NCBI RefSeq assembly: GCF_946892675.1
Contig: NZ_CAMPOV010000001.1
Coordinates: 2,020,033 to 2,084,032 of the forward strand
Direction: 5' to 3'
DNA from: Arthrobacter sp. Marseille-P9274
Lineage (GTDB): Bacteria > Actinomycetota > Actinomycetes > Actinomycetales > Micrococcaceae
DNA length: 64,000 bases
Of this stretch, positions 45,043-53,608 are shown in pieces (position 1 is the first letter of the stretch; the number at the start of each line of letters is the position of its first letter). The position numbers were made by a program, and so were the translations under genes. The notes under the pieces were generated by a model, which was not told where the DNA came from, ran no database searches, and saw only the letters and a program-made list of their open reading frames with translations.

Positions 45043-46842
45043 ATGAACAGCATCTTCAAAATCATCGGCCCGTTGCTCAAGACGCTCCCCGACGGCAGCC
45101 GGCGCTTCCTCACCGGTTATGCGACCGCCTCGGCAGCACTGGCTTTGCTCGACGTCGTTGCCCTGGGGTTAGTGGCGGCGCTGCTGCCCGGGCTGGTCGG
45201 CGGTGGAGATGTCACGCTCCCGGTGCTGGGCAACCTGACAGAACAGGGCCTGGTGCTACCGATGCTGATCGTGATCTGCCTGCTGATCGTCCTCAAGGGC
45301 GTGCTGGCGGTGCTGCTCCTGCGCTATGCCACCAAACGCTTCGCCCGGCATGAGGTGGCTATCGGCGACCGCCTGTTTGCCGCATACCTCGCCTCCCCGT
45401 GGGAGAAGCGACTGGGACGGAACTCGGCGGAGATCGTGCGGTCGGTGGATGTCGGCGTCGGAATCACCGTCTCCGGCGTGCTGATGCCGGCGATGTCCCT
45501 GTTCGGTGAGCTCGGCACCCTGGCCGCGGTCGTCGTCGTACTCTTTGTGGCGCAGCCGGTAATCGCCGTTGTCACGATGATCTACCTGGGCCTAGTGGCA
45601 CTGCTCCTGGCCAAGGTGATTTCCCCGCGCGCCGTGGCCATTGGCCGCGAGAACCGGGAATGGTCCAACCGGACCGCGAAGACGCTGTACGAGGCGCTCG
45701 GCGCGCTGAAAGAAATTACGCTGGCCGACCGTGCGGGCGAGGTGCAGGAGCAGGTCCACGCCACGCGCACCCGGTCCTCCTATGCCCGCGCCGGAGCCAT
45801 CCAGATTTCGCAGATCCCGCGCTACGTGCTGGAGACGGCACTGGTCGTCGGCTTCGCGCTGCTGGGCGGCGTCGGCTACCTGACCGGCGGTCCGGCCGGG
45901 GCTGTCAGCGCCGTCGGACTGTTTGCCGTTGCCGGCTTCCGGCTGATCCCGTCGCTGACGCGCATGCAGGCCGTGCAGTCCTCCGTCAACACCAGCGGAT
46001 CCTTCGCCCGCCAGATCGTGCAGGACATCCGCGAGGGCGAGCAGGAGATGGCCCGGCAGACGGCGGAGCGGCCGCAGCACGAGCTGCCCGACCGCGCCGC
46101 CGACATTGTGCTGCGCGACGTGAGCTTCAGCTACCCGGAAGCGCGCTCCCCCGCGCTCGATTCGGTGAGCATCCGCATCCCTGCCGGCAGCCACGTGGCC
46201 TTCGTCGGTTCTTCGGGAGCCGGAAAGTCGACCATGGTGGACCTGCTGCTCGGGCTCCTCGAGCCGAGCGAAGGCCGCATCGAGGTGGCCGGCGAGCCCT
46301 TGGGTTCTGTGCTGAAGTCCTGGCGGCGGCGGATCGGCTATGTGCCCCAGGAGGTCTCGCTATTCGACGCCTCCGTCGCGCAGAACGTGGCCCTGGCCTG
46401 GGACCCGGACAAGGTCGACCGGGACCGCGTGCGCACGGCGCTGGCCCGGGCCCAGCTGCTCGAGACACTCAAAGCCCGCGAGGGCGGCATCGACGCCCTA
46501 GTCGGCGAGCGCGGTCTGGCCCTGTCCGGCGGCCAGCGGCAGCGGCTCGGCATCGCCCGCGCGCTCTACGACAACCCCCGCGTGCTGGTGATGGATGAGG
46601 CGACCTCGGCGCTGGATACGGCCACGGAGGCCGCGGTGACGACGGCGATCGGCCAGTTGCACGGCGACGTCACCGTGATTACGGTGGCGCACCGGTTGTC
46701 GACCATCCGCGACGCCGACGTGGTGTTCTTCATGCGGGACGGGGCCGTGGCGGCCTTCGGCACGTTCGACGAGGTCGTGGCGGAGGTACCCGACTTTGCC
46801 CAGCAGGCGGCCCTGGCTGGGCTGGCAGAGAAGCAAGCCTAA
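45043..46842 (+). CDS. ABC exporter (fused membrane and ATPase domains), candidate polysaccharide flippase
   Basis: A 599-aa homodimer-type exporter. The membrane domain has six helices (about 20-325). The ATPase has Walker A GSSGAGKST from residue 389, signature LSGGQRQRLG, Walker B VLVMDEATSALD and the switch His in VAHRLS. It sits at the edge of a glycosyltransferase and sugar-nucleotide cluster, where such proteins (PglK-like) flip lipid-linked oligosaccharides; that role is inferred from position. A drug or lipid exporter is the alternative. ATG 45043 begins the conserved region. It is divergent from the Tad operon and convergent with the epimerase gene. Confidence 0.82.
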   Translation: MNSIFKIIGPLLKTLPDGSRRFLTGYATASAALALLDVVALGLVAALLPGLVGGGDVTLPVLGNLTEQGLVLPMLIVICLLIVLKGVLAVLLLRYATKRFARHEVAIGDRLFAAYLASPWEKRLGRNSAEIVRSVDVGVGITVSGVLMPAMSLFGELGTLAAVVVVLFVAQPVIAVVTMIYLGLVALLLAKVISPRAVAIGRENREWSNRTAKTLYEALGALKEITLADRAGEVQEQVHATRTRSSYARAGAIQISQIPRYVLETALVVGFALLGGVGYLTGGPAGAVSAVGLFAVAGFRLIPSLTRMQAVQSSVNTSGSFARQIVQDIREGEQEMARQTAERPQHELPDRAADIVLRDVSFSYPEARSPALDSVSIRIPAGSHVAFVGSSGAGKSTMVDLLLGLLEPSEGRIEVAGEPLGSVLKSWRRRIGYVPQEVSLFDASVAQNVALAWDPDKVDRDRVRTALARAQLLETLKAREGGIDALVGERGLALSGGQRQRLGIARALYDNPRVLVMDEATSALDTATEAAVTTAIGQLHGDVTVITVAHRLSTIRDADVVFFMRDGAVAAFGTFDEVVAEVPDFAQQAALAGLAEKQA

Positions 46843-46864
46843 TTTTGCCGATGCGTGTTATCCG

Positions 46865-47926
46865 TTATCGGTCTCGACCCAGCAACGCTTCCGCAACGCG
46901 GGCGGCAGCATGGCCGTCGCCATACGGCGCAGCATCCGTCTCGGCCGGCTGCGGCCGCTGGACCGCGGCGGAGAGTTGTGTCAGGTCTTCGTTGACCAAA
47001 CGGTTCCAGCCAAGCTCGACTGTTTCCACCCACTCGGTTTCCGGACGAATAGTCGTGCAGAGCGTGCGCAGAAGGAATGCTTCCTTCTGCAAACCGCCAG
47101 AATCGGTTATGACGCCTGCACTGTGCTGTACGGCGTTCACGAGGTCGGGATAGGCCAAAGGCTCCGTCGCACGGATGGCTCCCCGGTCAAGCCGGATACC
47201 GTGCCGGCTTGCGAGTTCATGCAGCCGTGGATGTGCCAGCAGTAGCACCGGCTTGTTCTGGGCGGCCAGCTCACTGACAATTGCGTCCAAGCGAGCCGGA
47301 TCATCTGTGTTGTCCGGCCGGTGCAGAGTGCAGACGTAGTAGCCGGCGATAGGAAGGTCCAGCGGTGTGCCCCGTCCTTCAGTTTGTACCGCATTGCGAA
47401 CCTGGTAAAGCACATCCGTCATGACATCGCCCACGAGCAGGCTGCGGCTGCTCAGTCCTTCATCGGCCAGGTGTCCCATAGCCACCTGCGTGGGAGCCAG
47501 CAAGAGGTCCGCGGCATGGTCGGTCAGCACCCGATTGTGCTCCTCCGGCATCCGGCGGTTGAAGGACCGAAGTCCTGCCTCAAGATGGGCCAACGGCAAA
47601 TGCAGCTTCACAGCAGCCAGCGCTGCCGCCAACGTCGAGTTCGTATCCCCGTAAACCAGCACCCAGTCCGGTCGCTCCCGCTCGAGGACTTCTTCCAGTC
47701 CGGCAAGCATGGCGCCTGTCTGCCGTCCGTGACTGCCCGACCCGACCTCCAAGTTGTAGTCGGGGGCGGGAATTTGCAGATCCCGGAAGAAGACATCTGA
47801 AAGAAGCTCGTGATAATGCTGACCGGTATGCACAATGGTGTGTTTTGCTATACCTTCAAGTGCCCGGGCAATCGGAGCAAGTTTGACGAACTGTGGGCGC
47901 GCCCCGACAACACTGAGAATATGCAT
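46865..47926 (-). CDS. Non-hydrolysing UDP-HexNAc 2-epimerase (WbpI/WecB-like)
   Basis: A 353-aa cytosolic epimerase inverting C2 of a UDP-N-acetylated sugar. Conserved blocks are VVGARPQFVKLAPIARAL, VYGDTNSTLAAALAA, HLEAGLRSFNRRMPEEHNRVLTDH and DSGGLQKEAF. The segment RPETEWVETVELGWNRL is, to my knowledge, more typical of enzymes acting on UDP-diacetamido-uronates (WbpI type) than of WecB, where the equivalent position reads RDTTERPE. Together with WbpA-, WbpB-, WbpE- and WbpD-like genes nearby, it would complete a UDP-ManNAc3NAcA pathway. Plain UDP-GlcNAc epimerisation to UDP-ManNAc remains possible. Confidence 0.85.
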   Translation of the reverse strand: MHILSVVGARPQFVKLAPIARALEGIAKHTIVHTGQHYHELLSDVFFRDLQIPAPDYNLEVGSGSHGRQTGAMLAGLEEVLERERPDWVLVYGDTNSTLAAALAAVKLHLPLAHLEAGLRSFNRRMPEEHNRVLTDHAADLLLAPTQVAMGHLADEGLSSRSLLVGDVMTDVLYQVRNAVQTEGRGTPLDLPIAGYYVCTLHRPDNTDDPARLDAIVSELAAQNKPVLLLAHPRLHELASRHGIRLDRGAIRATEPLAYPDLVNAVQHSAGVITDSGGLQKEAFLLRTLCTTIRPETEWVETVELGWNRLVNEDLTQLSAAVQRPQPAETDAAPYGDGHAAARVAEALLGRDR

Positions 47927-47935
47927 GTTTCCAGC

Positions 47936-48931
47936 CTACCGGCCACGGTCGGCCGGCCCGCGGCGCTCCTGATAAAGCCGGTCGTAGAGGCTCACCAGCG
48001 TGTTTACCGCTTGCTCCGGAGCGTGATGGTGCCTGATCCACTGGGGGCCGGAGAGTTGCGCTGACGCGGCAATCGGATCATGGAGTACGTGGCGGACCTG
48101 ATCGACCAACTCTTCGTCTTCGCCTTGCAGTACGGGCACCGGCTCTGGGTAATAGCCATTCCCCAGTTTCGGCATCGCCACCGGCACCCCCAGAGCCACA
48201 GCCTGCAGCTCGCTCATGGCCAAGATCCCGGCGCTTTGACCGATAACGCAATGGGCGCTGGCCAGCCAGGCCAGATAAGCGTCTTTCGGCATTCGCGGTA
48301 CCAATTCCACACCAAGCGCCGCCGCCGCAGCTGATTCGCTGCCCCAGTCGATGCCCTGCAACTCGGCGAAGGGACCGAGAGCAGCCGCCAGCTTCTTGGC
48401 CAATTCGAGCTGGCGAGACCCGCCCTTTGAGCTTTCCCAGCGTGAAGCAAAAACTACGCGAGGCCGGGACCGGGGAATCCACGAAGGAAGTTCGTCCATC
48501 GCCACCGGGTTCGGCAAATAGACCGCGTCCGCCCGCGCGGTGCGGGCATGCGGCTCCAGATCCGGGGTCGAGTACAGCACTGCTGCCGCATTGTCCGCTC
48601 CCCATTGGAGTGTTGGTCGGCGTAACGGATCATAATATTGCGTGCGGATATCAGTTCCGTGGAAATGCAGGACGAACGGCTTATAGGGCTTTGACCGAAC
48701 AATCCCGATCCGCGACCCGGAGTGCAGATGCAGAAGATCAGCAGACAGGATTCCGCTTGCCCTCTTTGCCTGCCAAACGGCCGAACGTATGACCTTCGAC
48801 CCTCCCTCGGGTGGAGCGACGTCGAACTGACGCCACGGCAGACCGTTCCGCCGTCCATACCGCACGATGGTCGCGCCAACATCGGCCGCGTCGTATAGAT
48901 GCAGGACCCGCGGCTGCCTGTGGCCTTTCAA
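47936..48931 (-). CDS. Glycosyltransferase (GT4-like)
   Basis: A glycosyltransferase of 331 aa (342 aa if the upstream TTG at 48964 is used). Recognisable pieces are RVLHLYDAADVGATIVRYG, LLHLHSGSR, LHFHGTDIR, and a C-terminal GT-B domain with VVFASRWESSKGG and AGILAMSELQAVALGVPVAMP, where the Glu of the usual EX7E-like motif binds the donor. Donor and acceptor are unknown. TTG 48931 is preferred because it overlaps the previous gene's stop (TTGA). Codons are less GC-biased than in neighbouring genes. Confidence 0.75.
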   Translation of the reverse strand: MKGHRQPRVLHLYDAADVGATIVRYGRRNGLPWRQFDVAPPEGGSKVIRSAVWQAKRASGILSADLLHLHSGSRIGIVRSKPYKPFVLHFHGTDIRTQYYDPLRRPTLQWGADNAAAVLYSTPDLEPHARTARADAVYLPNPVAMDELPSWIPRSRPRVVFASRWESSKGGSRQLELAKKLAAALGPFAELQGIDWGSESAAAAALGVELVPRMPKDAYLAWLASAHCVIGQSAGILAMSELQAVALGVPVAMPKLGNGYYPEPVPVLQGEDEELVDQVRHVLHDPIAASAQLSGPQWIRHHHAPEQAVNTLVSLYDRLYQERRGPADRGR

Positions 48932-50076
48932 CGCGCGCTGTCCGCAGCAGTTCCCGAGGGACAAAGCAGAGCATCGATAGCCTCATCCCAACCGCGGTTC
49001 TGGTGCTCTGAGGAAAGTTCTGCAGCAGCCGCATGAGCGTTTTGCTTCCAGCCATCTACAAGCTCCGGCGTGAGTGAAGCGAGCACCTCGCTCAAAGCTT
49101 CGGTGGTGAAGTCCCTCGCGGTGGCGCCGAGGCCATGACGCTCCAGCAATTCCTGCATAGCGGGAGAAGGACCAATGATAAGCCCGGTACGGGCCTGGAC
49201 GGCCTCGAAGAACTTGTTTGGCAGCGCTTGGGCGAGGTTGAAGTTTGTCGGTGGCAGATATGCAATCGCGACGTCGTACTCCGCGACTGTCTCCACCAGG
49301 CGGTCGTACGGCACTGGCTCACGAAAATTCACAGCCGGTATCCCAGCCGCCAGCTCTCGGAGTTCAGCCACATAATCCGGTTCATTTGGCATCACGATCA
49401 AGTCCAACTCCAGCCCGCGCGGGGCATTGCGGAAGGCCTCAATAATGTCTTCAATTTTCCGGTACCGCTGCCCACCTGCACTATGGATCAAACGAATGCG
49501 ATCCGTCGTGGGTCGTGGCTCCATGCTGACGTAAGGCGCCGCATTGGTCACGACCTCGGCGTCCACGCCATAATCGAGCCGGTACTGGCGGGCAATACCG
49601 TCCGAAACGGTCGTCACTGAGGCCGCCTGGCCAAGGTACGTGCTACAAATCCAGCGCATATAAGGCGCCACAAGGATCCGCCAGGCAGGCTTGTCGAAAT
49701 GCTCTTTGGGACCGAATTCATGCAGGTCGGCGTGCACGCCGTGTTCGCTCTCAAGGCTCAGTGCCAATGGGAGGGTGTTCAAGTCATTGGCCAAGATTGC
49801 TCCAAAGCGTTGGCCGCGCAGATGGCGGTACGCCTCCGCGACCCCCAAAACACTCCAGTAAACGTCCAGATAGCGTCGCAGCGCGAGCCGCTTCGGGTCC
49901 CGAGGCCAACCCACCAGCTCTTCAGCGATCTGTACGTGTCCAGCGACCCCATCCGGCGCTGGTCCATAACCACAAGTGATGACCTTGTAACGGTCCTTAA
50001 ACAGATTGATCTGCTTCAGTACCCGCGGATCCCGGCGCAACGGAGACAGCGAAATTATTAGGAGCGTGTTGCTCAT
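48928..50076 (-). CDS. Glycosyltransferase (GT-B fold)
   Basis: A 382-aa protein with a GT-B layout: an N-terminal acceptor domain (LLIISLSPLRRDPRVLKQI, ANDLNTLPLA, HADLHEFGPKEHF) and a donor domain with RLIHSAGGQRYRKIEDII and LPNKFFEAVQARTGLIIGPSP. The last segment closely parallels LPNKFFDFVQARLALVFSPSP of the gene at 53609-54751 on the other strand, so the two are paralogues. AGGA precedes ATG 50076; the longer frame to 50139 is rejected. It is coupled to the next GT by a TTGA overlap, and codon usage is more A/T-rich than typical for the window. Confidence 0.8.
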   Translation of the reverse strand: MSNTLLIISLSPLRRDPRVLKQINLFKDRYKVITCGYGPAPDGVAGHVQIAEELVGWPRDPKRLALRRYLDVYWSVLGVAEAYRHLRGQRFGAILANDLNTLPLALSLESEHGVHADLHEFGPKEHFDKPAWRILVAPYMRWICSTYLGQAASVTTVSDGIARQYRLDYGVDAEVVTNAAPYVSMEPRPTTDRIRLIHSAGGQRYRKIEDIIEAFRNAPRGLELDLIVMPNEPDYVAELRELAAGIPAVNFREPVPYDRLVETVAEYDVAIAYLPPTNFNLAQALPNKFFEAVQARTGLIIGPSPAMQELLERHGLGATARDFTTEALSEVLASLTPELVDGWKQNAHAAAAELSSEHQNRGWDEAIDALLCPSGTAADSAR

Positions 50077-50098
50077 CGGGTTTCCTCTCATCACGGAC

Positions 50099-51244
50099 TT
50101 ACCGAACCGTTCCTGCAAGCAGTCGCCGAAACCTGCCATGGGCCAAGGCGAGCAGTGAACTTGCGTTGCTGCGCAGCGGAGCTTCCGTGCGAAGGTTGTC
50201 GGCTGGACGTGTGGTCACGCTTCGCCGCAGCGGGCCGGCGGCCTCCCGCCGCTTCAGGGCACGGCGCACGTCGGTGGGGCTGCTGGTTCCGCGCAGGGCC
50301 TCCAGCAGTTCTTCGTCCGGTCTGCTCAACGCGCGGGACACCCCCGGCGCGAAGGCAGCGATTTCACTGGTCAGAGCAGAAAGCTCCTGGCAGTCGGCGC
50401 CGTCCCAGCCGAAGCCGGATCCGCGGCGCAGGGCCGCGCTGAGGACGTGGCCGCGCAGGAGCTTCACGGCGATGGCGTCCCGCTCGGGCGGACGAAGGCC
50501 GGCAAACCATTCTCCTTCGACCAGATGCCGGACGTCGCGGAACTGCTCCTTCAGCGGGAGGACGGCGGAGGTCACCCGGACCTCGGCATCCTCGCCCACC
50601 AGGTAGGCGGGCGCGCCCGGCCGGTAGGCGATGGGGGCGCCCGAGTACCACAGCTTCAGCCCGAATTCGAGGTCCTCGCCGGTCTGCAGGCCCTCTGTCA
50701 GCGACAGCTGGTGCGCCTCCAGCAGGCGGCGGCGGAACAGCCCCAGCGGCGCGGTCCGGTAGGCCAGCCGGTCCTTGAGCGGGTCCGCCAGTGCGCCGCG
50801 GAGGACGCGGGCCCGCGGTGTCAAGATCGGGCGGCCTGATCGGGTCCGCAGCGGCGCGATGGCCACGTCGGCTCCGGTGGACGCCGCGAGGTCCAGCCAG
50901 GCCGCGACAGCGCCGGGTTCCAGCGCATCGTCCGAGCCCATAATGCCGACGAATTCGGCGGTTGCCGACCGGAGCCCGAAGTTGAACGGTCCGGCCGGCG
51001 AGGCGATCCCGTCGTTGAGCTCCAGCACCCTGACCGCTGCCCGGTCCAGATCCGCGAGGGCCTTCCGCACGGGTTCGGGACCCATGTTGTGGCATACAAC
51101 GAGGGCGCCGGCCCTGCCCTGGCCGGCCGCTACGACGGATTCGACGGCCCGCCGGATGGGCCGGTCAGCCGTGTGGACGGCGATGACGATCTGCGCTTCC
51201 TGCTCCCCTGCCAGGCCGCGACTGTTGCCGGCGGCTTCACCCAT
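50099..51244 (-). CDS. Glycosyltransferase family 2 (GT-A fold)
   Basis: A 381-aa glycosyltransferase. The N-terminal GT-A domain has IVIAVHTADRPIRRAVESVV, LNDGIASPAGPFNFGL and FVGIMGSDDALEPGAV, the DxD-type donor/metal motif. The middle contains TEGLQTGEDLEFGLKLWYSG, corresponding to the ED catalytic-base motif. The C-terminal 120 residues are helical and basic with no recognised domain. ATG 51244 overlaps the DUF2304 stop by 8 bp and has AAGGAG upstream. Acceptor and donor sugars are unknown. Confidence 0.82.
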   Translation of the reverse strand: MGEAAGNSRGLAGEQEAQIVIAVHTADRPIRRAVESVVAAGQGRAGALVVCHNMGPEPVRKALADLDRAAVRVLELNDGIASPAGPFNFGLRSATAEFVGIMGSDDALEPGAVAAWLDLAASTGADVAIAPLRTRSGRPILTPRARVLRGALADPLKDRLAYRTAPLGLFRRRLLEAHQLSLTEGLQTGEDLEFGLKLWYSGAPIAYRPGAPAYLVGEDAEVRVTSAVLPLKEQFRDVRHLVEGEWFAGLRPPERDAIAVKLLRGHVLSAALRRGSGFGWDGADCQELSALTSEIAAFAPGVSRALSRPDEELLEALRGTSSPTDVRRALKRREAAGPLRRSVTTRPADNLRTEAPLRSNASSLLALAHGRFRRLLAGTVR

Positions 51245-51602
51245 CCCGCTGCTCCTTGGCGGCGGCATCGGGCCGCGGCGCCTCATCGAGCGCGATCCGG
51301 CGCGCGAGCTTGGTGATTCGAGCCTCCAGTTGGCGTGCGCGCTGGAACGAGCTCGCCATGAACACCATGAAGGCGACGATCAGTGCGTACAGCACAAGGT
51401 CGGTGCCGCGGCCGATGCCCAGCAGATTGGCCACCCGGGTCAGCAGTCCCGGAACGAACACGGAGAGCACCGCCACCCCGGCGAAGGCCACCAGCAGGAT
51501 CCGGCGCACGGCTTGGTGCTTGGCATTGCCGCCCCCGCGCATGAGCGCAAGGGCGCCGAGAATGACGGCCAGGACCAGGACTAATTGGACGAGAATGATC
51601 AT
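51237..51602 (-). CDS. DUF2304 membrane protein
   Basis: A 121-aa protein with three hydrophobic segments (about 2-20, 35-55 and 68-85) and a basic, helical cytoplasmic tail (RARQLEARITKLARRIALDE). It fits the DUF2304 family, whose members are usually encoded directly beside a dolichol-phosphate-mannose-synthase-like GT2, as here. It may anchor or assist that enzyme at the membrane; the function is not established. It starts 4 bp after the preceding GT2 stop and overlaps the next gene by 8 bp. Confidence 0.82.
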   Translation of the reverse strand: MIILVQLVLVLAVILGALALMRGGGNAKHQAVRRILLVAFAGVAVLSVFVPGLLTRVANLLGIGRGTDLVLYALIVAFMVFMASSFQRARQLEARITKLARRIALDEAPRPDAAAKEQRDG

Positions 51603-51606
51603 GAGT

Positions 51607-52272
51607 TCACCTGAAGAAGAGGTCCGCGAGGATATTGACGCCGTTCAGCAGGGACTGCCCCTTGGCCTTGGAGTACTCGGTATACACGATCTCGACGGGA
51701 TGTTCCACCAGGACCGGCTTCAGCTCGGCCAACTGTTGGATCAGCTCCGAAGCATGCGCCATCCGGTTTTGGGTCAGGTTGATCTTTGCGACGACGGGAG
51801 CCGCGATGACCCGCAGCCCGTTGTGGGCGTCGGTCAGCTGCAGCCCGGTCGACATCCGTGACTGCAGGGCGGCGGTGCGCAGGACGAGCCGCTTGAGCCG
51901 GGACACGTCGGCGCTGCCTTCGAGGAAGCGTGAGCCCAGGACCACGTCCGCTTCGCCGGCACGGACCCTGGCGAGCATCACGGCCGCGTCGGCGACCCTG
52001 TGCTGCCCGTCCGCGTCGAAGGTGATGACGGCTTCAAGCTCCGGGTCCTGCAGGGCGTACTCGAAGCCCGTCTGGAGGGCTGCGCCCTGTCCAAGGTTGA
52101 CGGGATGCTGCACCACCACGGCCCCCGCCGAACGGGCAATCGCCGCCGAGCCATCCGAGCTGCCGTCGTCGACGCACACCACATGGCTGAACTCTTCGAG
52201 CAAGCCGGTAACAACCGAACCGATAACGGTAGCCTCGTTAAACATCGGCACGACTACCCAGGAACGACTCAC
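51607..52272 (-). CDS. Glycosyltransferase family 2 (polyprenyl-phosphate glycosyltransferase-like)
   Basis: A compact 221-aa GT2 resembling dolichol-phosphate mannose synthases, which charge a lipid carrier with a sugar. Motifs are WVVVPMFNEATVIGSVV, VVCVDDGSSDGSA, NLGQGAALQTGFEYAL, ITFDADGQH (the DxD motif) and VVLGSRFLEGSA. There is no C-terminal membrane domain; the neighbouring DUF2304 protein may supply it. GTG 52272 is used because the fold begins there, but its ribosome-binding site is poor and GTG 52305 is possible. Confidence 0.85.
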   Translation of the reverse strand: MSRSWVVVPMFNEATVIGSVVTGLLEEFSHVVCVDDGSSDGSAAIARSAGAVVVQHPVNLGQGAALQTGFEYALQDPELEAVITFDADGQHRVADAAVMLARVRAGEADVVLGSRFLEGSADVSRLKRLVLRTAALQSRMSTGLQLTDAHNGLRVIAAPVVAKINLTQNRMAHASELIQQLAELKPVLVEHPVEIVYTEYSKAKGQSLLNGVNILADLFFR

Positions 52273-52313
52273 CTGCCCAGTATTCCATAGGGGCCTTGAG
52301 TGCACGGCACCGG

Positions 52314-53432
52314 TCAGGCGTGGGCCCCGACCATGCGGTAGTGGGCATCCAGCTGCCGCGCGCTGACGGCCAGCGAGCGGTTTTCGACGACGAACTGCCG
52401 CGCAGCCCGGCGCATATTGTGGTAGCTCGTGTCACCGAGGCTCAGCAGTTCGAGCAGGCCGTCGCGCAGTTGGGAGTAGTCCGCTTCGCCCGCGAGCAGG
52501 CCGGTAGTACCGTCGTCGAGCATTTCCGGAATGCCCCCGCTGCGGTACGCGAGCACCGGGGTCCCGCAGGCCTGGGCCTCAAGCACCACGAGGCCCGCCG
52601 CCTCCCGTGCTCCCCCGGCCTCCTGGCTCGGTGCCACCAGCACGTGGGACTTCTGCATCCAGCCGCGGATCGCCTCGCGGTCCAACCGGCCGAGGAAATC
52701 TATGTGCGGGTGGCTCGCGGCCTGCTCCTCGACGGCGTCGCGCAGCGGGCCGTCGCCGATGACCACGAGCCGGTGGCGGGCCTTGCGCCAGACCGCCAGG
52801 GAGGCGTCGATCAGGTCCCGGATCCCCTTCTGGGTGTTCAGCGTGCCCACAAAGAGCACGATCGGCGTCTCCCGTTCCTCCCGCGCGCCGGGGGCGAAGT
52901 AGTCCGTGTCGACGCCCTGGTAGTGGACCTCGATCTTGTCTGCGTCCATGCCCAGCGCCGTGGCCCGCCCGGCCAGGTAGTTGCTGACGGCCAGGAGACG
53001 CTGGCTTTGCGCGGCCGCTGCCAACACGTTGCGGTGGTGCCACTTGGCCATCATCGTGTCCGCCGGATTGGCCAGGGAGACGACGTCGGAGCCGTGGAGG
53101 GTGGTGATCAGCGGTACCTCGGAGAGGCGGGCCGCGTCGACGGCCGGGCGGGACCAGGTGCCGAAGTGCTGATGGATGACGTCCGGCTTGTACCGGCGCA
53201 CCGCCAGCGTCATCGCTGGCATAAAGGCCGGCATCACCAGTTCGCGGCGGCGGAAGCCCAGCAGCTGTCCGGGCACGAAATCCGTAATGGGGACCGTGAT
53301 GGACTTGTCCCGGATCTCGGCGACGAGCGTGAAGACCCGGAAGTCGTGGCTGTCCTTGAGGTGCTGGGCGTGCGCCACGGCGAAGTAAGTCGGCGGGATC
53401 CGCAAGGTGCTCTTGGTGATCGCTATCTTCAC
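52314..53432 (-). CDS. Glycosyltransferase family 4 (GT-B)
   Basis: A 372-aa retaining glycosyltransferase. The acceptor domain has RIPPTYFAVAHAQHL and VIHQHFGTWSRPA followed by TLHGSDVV. The donor domain has PIVLFVGTLNTQKGIRDLIDA and the EX7E motif region SQEAGGAREAAGLVVLEAQACGTPVLAY. It resembles colanic-acid and exopolysaccharide GT4 enzymes. It lies 41 bp from the GT2 gene downstream and is divergent from the plus-strand GT at 53609. Confidence 0.87.
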   Translation of the reverse strand: MKIAITKSTLRIPPTYFAVAHAQHLKDSHDFRVFTLVAEIRDKSITVPITDFVPGQLLGFRRRELVMPAFMPAMTLAVRRYKPDVIHQHFGTWSRPAVDAARLSEVPLITTLHGSDVVSLANPADTMMAKWHHRNVLAAAAQSQRLLAVSNYLAGRATALGMDADKIEVHYQGVDTDYFAPGAREERETPIVLFVGTLNTQKGIRDLIDASLAVWRKARHRLVVIGDGPLRDAVEEQAASHPHIDFLGRLDREAIRGWMQKSHVLVAPSQEAGGAREAAGLVVLEAQACGTPVLAYRSGGIPEMLDDGTTGLLAGEADYSQLRDGLLELLSLGDTSYHNMRRAARQFVVENRSLAVSARQLDAHYRMVGAHA

Positions 53433-53608
53433 ATGGCATCCTGACGGGGTTCTCGATGGGCGCGGCCGCCCGGCCGCGGTGACACAGCAATCCTAGCCGG
53501 GCCACCTTGGGTTTTCCGTTGGTCCCCGGACGGTAGGCTTGTTCTGGCTCCGCCCGGGTCCATGCCGCCGGAGCCAGGCAGTTGGCCTGAGCGCGACAGA
53601 CAAAGGAC

